This document shows positions 34,012 to 48,800 of a DNA stretch of 64,000 bases, piece after piece; position 1 is the first letter of the stretch, and each line of letters starts with the position of its first letter. The stretch is from Adineta ricciae (lineage: Eukaryota > Rotifera > Eurotatoria > Adinetida > Adinetidae). The stretch spans positions 248,001 to 312,000 of the forward strand of contig CAJNOJ010000003.1 in NCBI GenBank assembly GCA_905250025.1. The letters run 5' to 3'. The translations under genes and the position numbers were made by a program. Under the pieces are notes generated by a model. It saw nothing but the letters and a program-made list of their open reading frames with translations, was not told where the DNA came from and made no database searches.

Positions 34012-35932
34012 ATGAGAAGCATAATAATGCAAGGCTATCTTTATTATTGGAACGCGCTCAGCATAATAATCTCTATGAATTTCGCAGTGAATCTTCAATC
34101 ATCTACATTTAATCAGACATCGTCATTTCTGCGTCTAGTAGAACATATTCGTCGATGCGTTCATGAACGCGAACAGATCAAGCACCAACGATCTGTATCT
34201 GATTATATCGAACATCTAAGACGATCGATGAATGAAAATCCATTGTTGACGCGTGCACTCTTCCAATTTTATGCTACAATAAAAACTTTTTCATCACAAA
34301 ATAATCGTATGCATATGTAGTTCCTTGCTTGACATCTTCATTTTGGCTTTTTCCTTTCTCGAACGGAAAAGGTTTCTCGTCTACAAGTATTTTTGACCCA
34401 ACAGAATCAAAATTGAGTTTAGATGAAAAAACTTCTCTTGATAATCTCTATACAATCGACCATGACATCGATCTGAAATCTAGTCTATCGGAAATTAGTT
34501 TAACAGACCTGAAACCAACGAAATCGACTACTCACTATATTCAACCAATGAACAATACTCACCAAACTACTGGTCTATTGACAAAAGCAACACTGACTGC
34601 TATCAATAAGGCACCACATCAACGTTCAACACATGACGTTGAAATCCTCAAACATTTACTTCATAATTGCGAAAATCTTCGGCAATCACCTTCTCATGTT
34701 CGACACTATGCTGGTTAGTTGAATAATAGTCTACTGATCGTTCAATTGATTTTAATCTCAGCTCGTTCACTTCGACTTCTCACATACCCTCCGAATACAA
34801 TCATCACTCGTCAAAATCACCCCTCGATTCTCGTTTATATCATCGTATCCGGTATGATTCTACATTCTTCTTTGGCAAAATAAACTGCCTCACGTATTTA
34901 CTACAGGCACATGTAAAACAGTACTTGAGACTGAAGAACGAGCCATATTTGGCACTGACTTAAATATTGGTTGTGTCTATGAAGATAATTCTGTCGATTA
35001 TCGTTTGAATGGGTTGATCACAAGTGAAATGAGTCAGTGCAATTTAGTTGCGTTTTTTCGGAGAGATATACAAGTATGTCATTGAATAATTTTAATGGTA
35101 TTATTATCGATTAATGGAAGGTATATACAAATTATTTGTCTGACATCATGAAACAATCATTACTCGAACAACTTCGAACAAAATCGACGTTTACTGTTCT
35201 CTACTGGCGAAATGATATAGTAGAATACTTTGTACGACAATCATTTTGAGCGAATAACAACAGTAGTTTCTGCATTGTAGTTAAAATGGACGAAATATAA
35301 ACAATATGCAGTCGATGAAATAATCTATGGCAACGTAGACTATCAAGATGAGAATCTTTACTTTATTCTTCATGGTCAAATATCTTTCGTCTGCTTATTA
35401 AATTTTCCATCTCGAATGATTCATCATCCGCACCTGAATAAACTCTATCAAGCACAGAATTCTCAGGAGAATGAGAAAGGAATCACTTGGCGTTTCTTGG
35501 AAGTGTTCATTCTTTCAAACGGTCATTATTTTGGATTTGAACCGGTAACAACTCACGCGTGGTACCTTACTCGAACTATCGTCGACATCATTTCGAGTAA
35601 TAGCGTCTGCTTCTCTCTCCTGTTGCTCTCTTCTCTATATCCTCTCGCGTTCTTCAGTTCCAAAAGATCGATTCAAACAGTTGGGTCACTTTGCATCGAT
35701 GGTCTTCGAAAAACTCCGCGAAGATTTTCTCGATATGTATCCAAATACAAATTCCATTCGTCAATCTTATATAAAATATCTTCAAACGAATCAATCAAGC
35801 GAAAAAGACTTCGTCACAGTAAAGTTCAAGAATAAAAAACAGCCAATTATCAGTACTAGTCATGAAAAAATCAACTGGATTCCAAAACAGAATCTTTTGA
35901 GTATATATTTAAAAAATCTTTCGTATTATTAA
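34012..35932 (+). CDS. Cyclic nucleotide-binding-domain protein (CNBD2-like), 531 aa
   Basis: Seven exons fit phase and splice signals: 34012-34306, 34372-34713, 34762-34851, 34907-35073, 35121-35231, 35281-35596, 35658-35932. The first ~200 residues are helical and polar. A cNMP-binding fold then starts near LRLLTYPPNTIITRQ with IIVSG. A second, more divergent one follows around YAVDEIIYGN with LYFILHGQISFV. A helical C-terminal tail ends at TAA 35932. The usual phosphate-binding cassette (GEL..RAA) is not evident in either fold, so ligand binding is doubtful. The layout resembles vertebrate CNBD-containing sperm or ciliary proteins. The exact 5' end is uncertain: the residues before VNLQSS look hydrophobic, and a CAG at about 34083-34085 could be a splice acceptor. 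Confidence 0.7.
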
Positions 35933-35971
35933 AACAATCAAGGTACTCTTTAGATCAATTCAAAGAAAAAC

Positions 35972-36810
35972 TTAATTTTTCGTCCCACGAACAAGCAATC
36001 CCGCTTTTCGATAGATTTCATCGATAATCTCCATGTTACGTATAGCACTCGTTCCAGTTGTGTACACAATTTCGTACGCCCTATCGAGAGATCCATCATT
36101 TTGAAAGCATCGAATTGCTTCTGCAAACGCTTTCAATTGATAATAATAAGTAGACTGATTATCACCATAGTTTTTTATTGTACGTGTTTGTCCGTTGTCG
36201 CGCTGACGTATTGTTAAATAATGATAGAATACCGGAGCAATTAGATAAGCAATTGTAATTGTCACTTTTTCACATTCGATGACAAGTTGTTGTTTCATAA
36301 ATGACCAATCATTTGTAAATTCATTATAGATATTGCACTGAATTCCATCTAATTGAAATTCGCTTCTCATACCACGATCAATTTGAGGATTCGTTGGTGA
36401 AACTCGTAGTGCTTTGGCTTTTTGAACTTCGAACTCGCCCTCATTTTGTTCCGTACGGTTGTTATGAGTATTAACAATATATCGACACATGGATACTAGA
36501 TAACAACCGAGATCCATCTGAGCGCCACCACCCAACGGATACTGGAAACGAATATCGTTATTTTGTAAGAATTTCTCTGGAACAGTGAAAACACCAGTGA
36601 TAGATCGAACCGGACCATTTTCATCTCGATTCGAAATGGTATTTTTGACCGTTTCGCGACAAAATGGATGATATCTGTAATGGAAAGCTTCGACGAGTAG
36701 ACGGTTTTGTTTTTTTGCTTCGTCAACCATTTCACGTGCTTCCTGAGCATTGTTCGTCATTGGTTTTTCACAAAGAACATGCTTACCCGATCGTAAAGCT
36801 TTCATTGTCC
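35972..36810 (-). CDS. Gfo/Idh/MocA-family oxidoreductase, N-terminus missing at the N
   Basis: The visible part starts at the N and reads leftward to TAA at 35972-35974. It carries the family motif GKHVLCEKP, followed by the C-terminal sheet domain with EAFHYRYHPF and GGGAQMDLGCYLVS. This resembles trans-1,2-dihydrobenzene-1,2-diol dehydrogenase (DHDH-like) and related NAD(P)-dependent sugar dehydrogenases. The Rossmann GxGxxG segment is absent, cut by the N at 36811. Through the N the frame stays open into DNA-PKcs sequence by chance or by fusion. The stop lies 39 bp from the convergent CNBD gene. The substrate cannot be told. Confidence 0.82.
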
Positions 36811-36811
36811 N
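36811..36811. other. Single N: assembly join or ambiguous base
   Basis: One unresolved base sits exactly where a dehydrogenase lacking its N-terminus meets DNA-PKcs lacking its C-terminal kinase part. Both are on the minus strand. A gap of unknown size or a scaffolding join explains this better than an ordinary base ambiguity. Confidence 0.85.
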
Positions 36812-39800
36812 TGACTGAATTTTGGCTTCCATTTTTTTCAACTCTTTCGCCACACTTGTAGACAAAAGACTTGCCAATGTTGCTGTTGACGACTGCACTT
36901 GGCAGCGTTTCAAATGTACATCGCAGTAGATTTCATTCCAATAGATGGATTTTACCAATGGATTTCGACATAAATCGAGACGTGGACGTGTTTCGTTCAG
37001 TTTTGTTAGAGCTAGTTTGAAATTACGCTGACGCAATGCACAATAAGACATGTCGAGCGAAGATTGAACTTTGTAATCTATTAATAATGGATCGAATTCT
37101 TTTGCTTTCAATCGACTGGTAAATGTCATGCGTGGTCCACCGATTAAATCATCGAGAATCTAAACAAAATACTTTACAGTTTACTTTAACATTTAGTATG
37201 TGAACTTACGTCCAGAAACAAAGATCGATTGGTGACAATATCATCCCATGTTTGTATCGAACTACGTATAACATCTGGCAATTGCCATTGCGACAGCAAA
37301 TCTTTGTGTAAACGTTCCAGAAATAGATCTCGTGTTGTCGTGTCCGTTTTATTATTGGTTAAGTAGCGATTCTCCAGAGATTTTAGTAAAGGTAAATTAT
37401 GTTCAACAAAACCAAGAAATTGATCGAGTTCATAGTACGGTTGAATCAATTGTATGGTCGTTTTTCGACCATATTCGCTTAAACGACTCAATGTAGACCA
37501 ACGAAGCAAGAATTGTTCTCTTGCATATTGAATATAATATTTTGCACCTGAAATGGATTGAAATTTATCTCTGATCAATAATTTTCAAATACTTACGATC
37601 GAAATCTTTCTGATAGAGAAAGAATGTTGCCAATTCAAATGGATATTGCTTTTCGATATAGGATCGTTTAACAAATGTCGTTTCGGCATTACTAGTTGCT
37701 GCCGTATTCTTCGACGTCGATGATAGATTATTGAAGAACTCGCACAAATCTTGTTGTTCTAATTGCTCTTGTTCAGTGCCCGATATCAAAAGTTTCAATT
37801 TCGAACGTATTGCATACGGCATCAGATAGTTCAGTTGATGTGCATTCGACCATAAGGTATCGAATGTTGTATCATCGATAAAGATATGTTTGGACATAAT
37901 TGTCCAATTGTTCAGTTGATTACAACAGTTCAGCATTGACTGTGTCCAAAATTCGTGTTCTAATTCAAGAACGGTATCTTGAGTTGAATCATCGACGAGA
38001 GGATATTGTTCTAAAGCTGTAACATAACTGTTTAAAGCTAAGAGGAAGTCAGCATGGCTTTCTTCTTCGATTGCACGTAGGGTAATGGATTTTAAGCCGG
38101 GCGTTTGAGAAAAGATTCCTCGAACATCGTCGTAATTTGCCAATGAACGATAACATTTCGCTAATTCAAGCCATTGATCAATTTTCTTGTATAGCTGCTT
38201 ACTAAGATCAGGATCTGATTTCAATTTTTTCTTCAATGGTCCATGAAGCAACTGATTCGACTCGATCCGTTGACTGAATCGTATGAAATATTCGATTGTT
38301 AATATGCCAACTGATTCTAAATGACTTGCGATTGCTGAGGCGCTGATGTATTGTGCAGAGATCTGAATCTGTTCAGGCTTCGAGAGAACAATATCAAGTA
38401 GTGCAGCAACGAACGATGGATAGAAGATTTCCGATTGAGATAGCATCACATCAAAGCGATATTGAATCGTCCGCAACAAATCATAATATTCATCCGACGA
38501 TAATCGATCTTCTAAAGCATTGAGCATGGATGTGAACAAACTCGCATAGAGTAAACGTGCTATGTGATTATCGTATTGTGCAAGTGCTTGCAATGGTATG
38601 ATGATATCACTGTAACGAATCTGAATATCAGGTAATTCGCCAATGCGATAGGAGCGATACTTTTCAACTTGATTTTCTTGCTTGAGCTTGATTTCGTTGA
38701 GAAATTGTTTCTCGTTTTGTTTCTTTTCGTTTTGTTTCCGAGCGAAATATGCAGCTAGAAAACAAACAAGAGATCTAGTCTATGTCTTCGCAATGTGATA
38801 TACGAACCATGCAATTGTCCGGAATCTTTAAGAAATCGTCGCTTCAATCGAAATATATCATCATCATCTTCGTCGGCTTGCTGTGTTTGTGTTGCCATAG
38901 AATTATTTGTCTTCGGTTTTTTATCAACATCTACAATTAACGAAGTCGTCTTTCGCGGTTGTGTTGACAATGTTGGCAAAGCGAATGTATTTGTTGAATC
39001 AAGCGTACTAGTTTGTTTAAGCCAATTATAATTCGTACCATTGTCCAACATTTGAGTGGGGACAAATTGTTGACGACCCGACATTTCTTGAGTTTGTAGA
39101 ATCATCGGCGTTTGTGACGCCTGTTCTCCATTGCTCTGATGGTTACTATTCTCACTTAATGTCTGCATGAATTGTACCGGATCCATTGTCATTAGATTCG
39201 TATTCGTCGTTGATAGCGACGATGAGTCGAGACTTGATGTTTGCGACTGTAATGTGAATAAAGGTATCATGTACGTATGATGCCGTTGACGCCAGTTGCA
39301 TGCTAACGGAAATTCTTGAAATAAACATTTGTCCAAAGGATTCTCGAATATGAAATGATTGTAATCCGGATTATGTGTGGTACGTTCAAGAAGAAAATTT
39401 GTACAATAATTTAGATATTCATTTTCAGTCTTTATAGAATACAATTGATCGACAAGAGCTAGGAGACGATGATGCGATAGAGTGCTCAATCGTTTCGGAT
39501 CACACCAGAAATTTCGACAATTTACACGGATATATTCGTTTTTACTTGATAGTAATTGAAGTAATTGCTCCCGAACATGATGATAGAAGGATTCGGATAG
39601 CGGTGTAATCGTCTTTTGAATTTCTTTTGTTAGATAGTTCGTTATATAATCATACATCCATTTGTAAATCTCAAGTGTCCAGGTTTGACATTCATTCGGA
39701 CCGTCAACTGATAGAACCTGAGCAATCTCATATAGCTGTTCATGAGTTAAATTTGGTAATAATTTATGCAGTAAACGTAAGGCAACGGCACGAATACCAA

Positions 39801-42800
39801 AGTCTCTGAGAAAAAGAGAAGATTTTCATTGTGTTGTTTTGCAGATTCGAAGTTTATTTACTTGTGAATGAGGATGTCCAATATTCCTGCGGCTCGTAAT
39901 TCCAAATATGCTGATTCGAATTCCGTGATATTGCCAATCAACGCTTCCAAACATTCGATCTTTAAATCTCCATACATTTTCTTCAACCCAAATAGTAATT
40001 TATTCATCACACTACAAATTCCAAATGCAAAATTTCAAAATTTCAAACTAGTTTTCTTGCTTACGGTTTCTCAACAATTTGTGGATAATGCTTTTGAATC
40101 GAATAAATGCATGTCACATATGTATCTTGCAAGCCTTGACTGTTGTACCACTTCAATATGAAATTAACTTGTTCTAATAGTCGTTCGCTTGATTCTTGTT
40201 TGATTTTTCGCACGTTGAGTAGCATCCCGATGACTTCGGCCGCTGCGGCATAAATAGTCCGATAAGTATTCTTCATATTCTTTAAAATTGTGTCATGAAA
40301 TTTATCTTCGGTTAGATCATTTGGTAAACGCGACAAAATTGAGCCGGTTGTTACTGGTACGACGTTGTCTGTCGGTGTTGGTGGAATGTAGTATGGTAAA
40401 ATTTCATTCGCCAGTAAGATACCGATTAGCGAAAGGCCAATTGCATTTTGTTTCGATTTCAAATCTGTTTCAGCAATCAATTTATATAAGATCAAAGTTG
40501 GGGCATGGATACGTTCTTTCCAACATTCGACTAACTTCTTAATTAAGTCTAGATTTGATTTCATGACAACAGGATTTCGATGTGAACAATTGGCGAAAAG
40601 ATACTCAACAAGACGTTGAACAGCAGTCGAATCCAATTCACTTGGTATAGCTTGCGTATGCCAAGATAGAAGAATTACAATTGTATCGATGATAAATGTA
40701 TTCAACCCATCCGAAGAATTTTCAAACATTTGATTACACATGTGAACAATTGGTGTTAACCAATAGCGTGCGTAAGGTTTAAATATCGTATGGGTATGAA
40801 TGATTAAACGCATAAGAAATAATTTGATGTTGAATGCTAATAATGGATCACTGAATTTCTTGTACAAACATATCATCCACGCTGGCATGTCGACTGACTG
40901 TGATAGATTATCACAACGCGGGATGATTCCACTAGTTTCCATATGTTTTAATAGGCAAACCATGGGTACCATAGAGGGATGAAGGTTGAGTTCGTCCATC
41001 TCCATATCGATAAATTCCGAACCGATTTCATCGTCGGAACCTTCGATTAGCGCAGGTCCGTCATAATCTTTCTGTTGAAACGATAGATTTGTTGTCGATT
41101 GTTCTGTTAACGAAGTGGAAAGACTCTTATTCAAGTCATTATGTTGTTGATTGACAGCAGCAGATGTAAAATCAAATACAGCTAATTCATCAGTCAGACT
41201 ACTGCCGAATAAATATTGCGACGACAGATACCGCGGTGTACTAGCAAGACGTTGTTGTTGGCTGGGATCATTCGACTTCGATGCTGTCAAGATTTTTTTG
41301 CACAGAATATTTAACAATGTACGCTTGTCTTTCTTGTAATATCGTTCTAATTCGAGTGGAAATACATATTTGTGATCTGGATCGATTAAATTTTCGAAAA
41401 CTTGTTCATCCTTGGCTGGATTCGCATCGAAGATGAATGCTTTGTAAAGTTTGGCTTCGGTTTGAGTGCAAATAAGTAATGATATCAGACAATTGAACGA
41501 ACTTGTAGCCAATGCCCGAATCAAATGAATTTTAATCTGTTTTTCAACTGTATTGATTCCAGCTAACATCATATCTAATGATTTTATTGGTTTCCCATCT
41601 ACAAATTGTCCTCGGGCCTTTGTTATCACATGTTTCGTCAATTCTTTTCCATCAAAGTGTTCGCCGATTTTAATCGCGGCCAATGGAGTTTCAACATTTA
41701 AAAATTTTCGTGCTTCTTCTTGTTTCTTCACATGATCGTAAAAAGCTCGTGCAATCGAAGAACTCATACCGAAAACGTCATCCTTGTTCAGGATTGTATA
41801 CATATGGTCGATTAAACGATATGTACAAACTTTATTAATCAGTACTGACGTTAACGTGGCGGATGTTAGATCAAGTTTCACATCCAGTTCGTCGATAACT
41901 AACGTGCAGATGTATTTCTTGTAGAACTCGATTAATGTGATTTTTCTGACTGATGTGAGAATTTTGAGAATTAATTTCTCTAATGCGTTTAAACGATGTT
42001 CCGTGCGAAACAGTGGATTCTTGCCGAAAATGATCGAATAGATATAATCAAGTAGATTACTTTGCTTTTGATGGTCATTAAGTTTAATCACATATCGACT
42101 GATCGACAGAAGAATTTCTTCTTCGAAAACATGGCGCTGTTCGCAGCATAACATCCAGATCAGCAGTTCGAACAGAATGAATGACGATGATAATTCCAAT
42201 GCGGAAAGTATCTTTCGAATGGCCGCTTGATAATCATGATATTCTTGTGTACCCGAAGGAAATTCCGTGCTTTTCAACGGAAAACAATCAGCTGTAAATG
42301 TATGCAATGTTCGACAGAGATCAATCGACCATTGCTTTCGTTTTTCTTCGCATAGATTGTCATCCGTGTCAATGGCAGCGAAGAATGCTAATAGGTCGAG
42401 TAAACGTGTTTTAAATGTTAAATTCAATTGTTTGTCAAGTAAGAGTGATAAGTACATTTGCGAAATGTAATCAAATTGTTCATGAGTAATCAATCGATGA
42501 CTGTCGATGATGAATGTTTTCGTTAGTAATGTGACAATTAACAGTTTATCGTCGAGATTCGTCGAAGAATAAAGCGAAGAGAATTGCGGCCAACATGTGT
42601 ATATTCCATCGACAAATTGTCGACCGAATTGTTGACGAATATCTTTCTCACGGCTACATAAATCAAGAACTGTACTTAGGAAGGCGACTGTGGGGCGGCA
42701 TTGTTCAATCGAACTGATTTCACCGACATTATCAGTGATAAAATGTGGCGTTGTACCAAGCCAACTGGTAACTTGATGTTTGAACAACGTCAGAAGATAA

Positions 42801-45800
42801 GTGCCGATTGTTGTCATTCCCGAATCGGTATGAATGCGATTGGATTGGAAGAAATACGATAAAACTTCACTTGGCTAACAAACACGAAAAGATATAGCGG
42901 AAATCTATCAAAGATGATCTTTGTTACTTTGATGCCGAGATAGATTATGTAATCGAAAAGAGACTGTAAAGCACGTTGGGTATCAATGGTCAGAACAAGA
43001 TTTGCTTTGTCGAAGTCATCGTCATGACTAATCATCTTCTACGAATGAAACACCAAGTAGAATTGGTAGAGAAAAAGGAAATCTTCGTACCGTTAACATG
43101 ATAGTCCAAAGTTCCATCGCATAAGATTCCGGTTGCTTTGGTTTTGCTAATAGGCAAACGTCATGAAGGAGGCGATAACCACGAGACAGGGTGAAAACCA
43201 TTGACCACCGAATGACATTTTGCTGCAATTCACCCATTAAATTATACGGTCTAAAAGTGAGCGTAAAGTAGTAATCTGATAGATTTTTAAATTACCCATC
43301 GGCTTTTGTCATCTCCAATGCAATATCATAAAAAGGTTGTAATAGATGATCAGGTAAATGGTTTGTCATAGATTTCAATAGATTCGTAATCTAAATAAAT
43401 AGGCGTTCCAAAGAAAAAGAGAATCTCCTCGCATACTCGTTCTGGTAATTTCTTATTGATTTCCTCATTGTTGATATCAAAGCCAAGCTGTGTTGGATTT
43501 AACACACAAGTTAAGATTAATTTGACTAAATCCTGGCTGTAGAATGAAGCATCGATGGCTCGCATGGTATCCTGAGGATATTTTGACCACAATGCTGTGA
43601 TGAAATTTAGTAAACGAACAATAACTGTACACTTCGCACTACAAGAACAAGGCGATGTTTTCCATGGACGTCTCCGTTCGTCTTTGTCTTACGTTTCAAA
43701 CTGATTTATATCCGTTGGCGTGAATACTTGTGGTTGATTTGAAGACGGAAAGTACGCGACAAGATCCGATAGAGTGCTCATGGAAATCTTGCCAACAAAA
43801 TAAGACAAAGCAACAATGAAACGGCTCTGTTGATTATTATCTATAGAAAATCCACTGAAAATGGATATTATTCTATTGGAAGAAAGATCTACCTTGAAAG
43901 AGGAGCGGATTGAGAAAACCTTGAGAAAATATCCAAGTATAACAATCTAGTGAAGCAATGATGGTATCAAGCCATTGATAAACCATAGAAATTGAGAATT
44001 GTTCACCCATATCGATTAGATATGGTTGATTTGCTAGATTTGCTTTGAATTTGGTTTTCTTTTCTTTGTTCAATGTTCCTTCGAACCTAAGCGAAAAGAA
44101 TCCGTCGAAAATAATAATAATAATAACAATCGACTGATTTACCGTTCAATAAAATAGATGTTGCCGTCTGATTGTACTTTTAATTCAAAATATTCTCGTA
44201 TTGATCGAATACCTTCAGTTTCAATTCAATGAAAATTCGTTCAAGTGTTTCAAGAAACAAAATCTTATCTTCTACCTGGTAGTAATGGAATGAATGTGCA
44301 AACTAGTTCAATACATTTTCGTCGACACTCAGTTTCGATTCTTCCACATTGTCGAAGTAACCAACGAACAGCAACATCGAGCGTAGCTTCTGACCACGAT
44401 CTAGGATAGTAGTTATTTTAATAGAAAAATGCTGCCGATGAACAACGAAACCTTACGGTGGGCGGTGGCGCTTTGGAGTTTCTTTAACGAATATTGAGGA
44501 TTTTTCTTTGATGATTCGTTGCATATGAGATAAAGCTGCAATGGCTTGTTGTTGAGTACCTGTAAAGAAGATCAATAATATCGATAGATATCATTGTCAA
44601 GTTCTCTTACCTAACGATGAATCATCACTCTGTGCAATTGACAAACTTTCGACAAAAACATAGAGCAATTGAAGTGTATAGACATCGACTAGCACTTCCG
44701 ATTCTCTACGAAAATTATAGTCAAATTTTTTTATCAGGACAAGCAATTGAGAATATTTTTCTACCGATAGAGCGTATAAATAGAATTCCATGCTAATGTC
44801 GATCCGAGTCTTTTGAAACTGTTTGGATGCATAGAGAAACTGATAATACGTTTCAAGATTGACGTCGCATTTTTTAAATACGATGATTGATCATAGCCAC
44901 CAGCATGTTTAACAGTCCATTTGAGAAATTCTCTCAGACAAATACCACTGAAGTCTCGAATGGATGCGTTTCGTCCAGAAATCATTCCATCCTAGAATAT
45001 CTGATTGAAATCAACATATTTTCCGAAGATGAGATTAAACCATGAAAGTGTCGAGCATGGACATTGTCTCTGGATTTTCGTAGTTTTGATTTTTCGTAAA
45101 CCAATGGATCATTTGAATCATGAACGTAGTAAACAATGTTTTTGTAAACTAGAAAATATTCACGATGAAACATAATAAACATTTACGTCTCTTACAGTGT
45201 CGGAATCACATGAAAGCTCGAGTACAGCTGGAAACAAATGAGCATAGAGCTTTTCGTACGATGCCTATGTGTACATAAATAAGAAAATGAGAACTATTTT
45301 ATGAAAGGAAACGAATACAAACAGCAGCATTGCTTCGATTATTCGCATTTTTGCCAATCATATAGAGCATGATGGATTGAAGTAATTCACAGGCTGTGAT
45401 TTTGGTTTGTCGATCTGAACTGTGCAACGCCAGATCAACAATACGTGGAAGGAAAATATCTAAAGAGCAGACGTAGAATTCGATACAGAGAAGAAGAATT
45501 AAAATACCAAGATGAATTGTTGGTTTAATATCATCAAATGGAACATTGAAAGTCAAATGATTTTCGTTGTCCCATGCTACAGCTTCTTTGACTAAATAAT
45601 TTGACGTGTCATCAATCAGATAATGACTGGTTCGATTGCCCAATGAACCAAGATATTTCAGTATGCGAAATTGAACTCGACGAATGTCACTGTCTTCGAA
45701 TAGCTAAAAGTAGAACACTACGAGTTCGAAGTCGAATTTACGATTCGAATCATACGTGTTTGATCTGTTTGGCTTTTTTCAGCATCCTTGTTGGTAGAAT

Positions 45801-48800
45801 CGTTCTACTTTTCGAGTTCAATCGTGTTTTTTCTTGTAAAGATGAGATGATTGCTCGAACATTAACATCATCACCTACGGATACAAAAAAAACCATGCAC
45901 AAAGTAGTTGTCTTCGACACGATGAGTGTTGACATTACCTTGATCATGAGATAAACGTAGAAAATCATCGAGATGTGGTAAAATTTGATTATAAAAATTC
46001 GGTAGATTTAACGATGTTGACTGTGACCATCGTTCAAGACTATTGATCGTTTGTTCAGCTAATGGTAAATAAGTTAAACCGATATTCAATGCAAGCTAAA
46101 ATATGGTCAGAATGAATACGTTGTTTTTCTCGGAGATTTCTCTCTCTTTTACTTGGATTGCTGGAACATAATCAGCAAAATCATAATCAATGCATTCGGA
46201 AGGCAAGGAAATGATGAATTGTAAGCATGAAATCAGAAGATCATCTCGATATTGTTTTTGCCGAGATAGAACTTCGTGTGCAAATCGTCGTGCCAATGTA
46301 TTAACTGATGTTACTTGTTCATTTTCAATCATATCTGTTTCCATCATTTCGATTCCACCGCGAGTTGTCGGAATAGCTCGATCGGACTAGTCAAATAGTA
46401 AAATATTGATATCGAACAATAAGAAGAAATAAAGTACTTTGAAATAATTTAATTTTAAACATATATTCATCACTAAAGTGGCAAATCGATACAGACCGCT
46501 AACTAACGGATACCTATGTTAGAATAGATTTTAAAGGTGAACTGTCAATGTTAAATTTACTTGGTGGAAACGGTGATGATGTCATATAGAAATCGAAATA
46601 TCCATTTTTGAAATAAATCAGGTGATTGTTCTGGTAGTAGATCTCTATAAAACAGAAGAAAACATTTGATGAAAGTATGCGATTGACATTTTTTACTGGC
46701 AAAAGTCGACGAGATTGTAGAATATTTCGAAATCTTTAGGTTTGACAGGTTTCATTCCAAAAATCGGATCAGTTGTTGTTGTTCCATCGTCATTTTCATT
46801 CTACAAATTCATTTATAACAAACAAAAGCACGGGAACTGATCTAGTCTTACTTCTGGTTTTTCTTTTTCAACACTCAGATCAAGTCGGTCGATAATATGT
46901 AAAATTGAATCAATCATTTCATCGTATAACGAAACGAGCATGTTTTGTCGATCAAATATTGGATACGCATTTGTATCGAATTCTTTCAATGAAGTTACAT
47001 TCAAAACTGTCTTCCACAATGGAATATAGTTTTCATAGGTAATCGTTTTTCCAATAGCAATAAGAGATTTCGCTTTGTCACCAGGTAGGTCGGGTTCAAC
47101 ATCTTCTAATTGTTGTTCGACAGTAGATTTCAGCGGATGTGAACAACAACGAATGATCGCTTGGCTTACTGAAATTTAAAAAAGTAGTGGAGTAAAAACG
47201 TGTACTAGCGAGCGGATTTTACCAATTCGTGTTAGGAATGGCTTGTAGCACATTGGTTTCGTTTGTAAAGCTAAAATCATTTTAATTACAGATGTACATG
47301 TGGTTGCTTGTGGTTTTGGTTGATAACGTGGATAATAATCAATGGTCATTACAGTTAAACGTTCTAAAGGTCCAAGGAATTCTTCCCCAATCTAGAAAAT
47401 AGTATGCTGAATTTGTTTTTGCTTAACCAAAGAATTCATCTTACGTTTGTCATTTCAATAATAATTGCTGAAAGTGCATCAAGTAAATTGGGTAAAGCGT
47501 AGAAACGTTCATCGAACACATCTGATGCTTGTGACAATGTGATTGTCGGCATGGCGATTTGTTCGCATCGTTGAATTAGACCAACAAACATGAATTTGAT
47601 ATCTTCATCAGTGCCATACAATTTACACGCCTTAAAAACATGAATGTCAATCGAATTAAACCATCTAATGCAAAAGTACTCGTCTTACATTTGCGAAAAT
47701 GCCGTAACCACGAATACCCATGGCTAAATCTCGAATCTCCAGTTCAGGTGAATCAACTTTATCTCGAAACTCTTTGATGAAATATTGAAATGTTTGTACA
47801 GCACGGCGACGTTGTTCCGGCGTCTTCACATTCGTTTCTTTTAAAGCATTCGCTACCTGGTAATAAATGCAATCAAGTTAGAAACTATCCGCCTTCTCAA
47901 CTTACTCCAAGTAAAAACGTATCATAAGCTCGTTGTGCAATTTTTTTTACGTCATAATTATCATGCGCATTCCATGCACGAAGGCAACGAAGTATATCAG
48001 GATAATCATCATAGAGATATTCAGTAAACAATGTCGAATGTTGAGCAAATAATTCCAATCCAGCTATGATCAAATTCGTGATTATATTGAGAGAAAATAT
48101 GCTGTCTCAATTACCTTTAACTAATGCATATCGATTGAGATTGGTTTGATCTTGCGTTTGAATAGCTCGTGATGCGTAGATATAGACGCGTTTTAAATCA
48201 GATTCGCATCGAATCTGCTCTTCTTTAATCCGCTTATCATCGTCCTTACTTTTCGTTCGAGTCAACGAAGGTTGTTGAACTAATCAGACCCTACATTGAA
48301 TTATATGACTAACTCATGACGATTAGTTTACCTGGAGTGGATGATGGCACAAAATTGTATAGATAATAGATAAGACCTTCCATAGCACCAGCAGCAATTA
48401 ACATTTCGAATTTGACAGCATCTCGGACGAGCTAGAGTCGATTAGAATCAGTTCTATACAGTGATCGAGCTTCTTGGTACATACTTGTTCGTGTAAGTAT
48501 TTCAAATACTGTCCCAATAACAGTGGATCAGAATATTTGCGCATGTGCTCAGGAAAGTATTTACATAATAATCCCAAAAAAGCCAATGAAAGTCCCTTGA
48601 CTAAATGAAATATAGATTGATGGGTTATGTGTACGTGGAAATTACTTGTTGCTGTTGTTTTCGAACTTTGCAATCCAATCAGATCGAGGAAAGTCGTGGC
48701 CATTTTGTCGATTTCGTTTTCCATGTCGAGAAATCCAGCACTTAATTCGATCAACTAAATTCGATAGATTTTAATGAATCATCTCGTTTGTTCCTGGCGA

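Noticed and set aside
35545..35657. A frameshift near the end of the CNBD gene if the donor at 35545 is used
   Set aside because: Using the donor at 35597 (GTAATAG) with a pyrimidine-rich 61-nt intron restores phase and leads into a long open C-terminal exon.
35972..37129. One 385-residue open frame fusing DNA-PKcs FAT-region sequence to the dehydrogenase
   Set aside because: It reads through the N at 36811 and joins two unrelated truncated families. I treat it as two partial genes, not as a real fusion protein.
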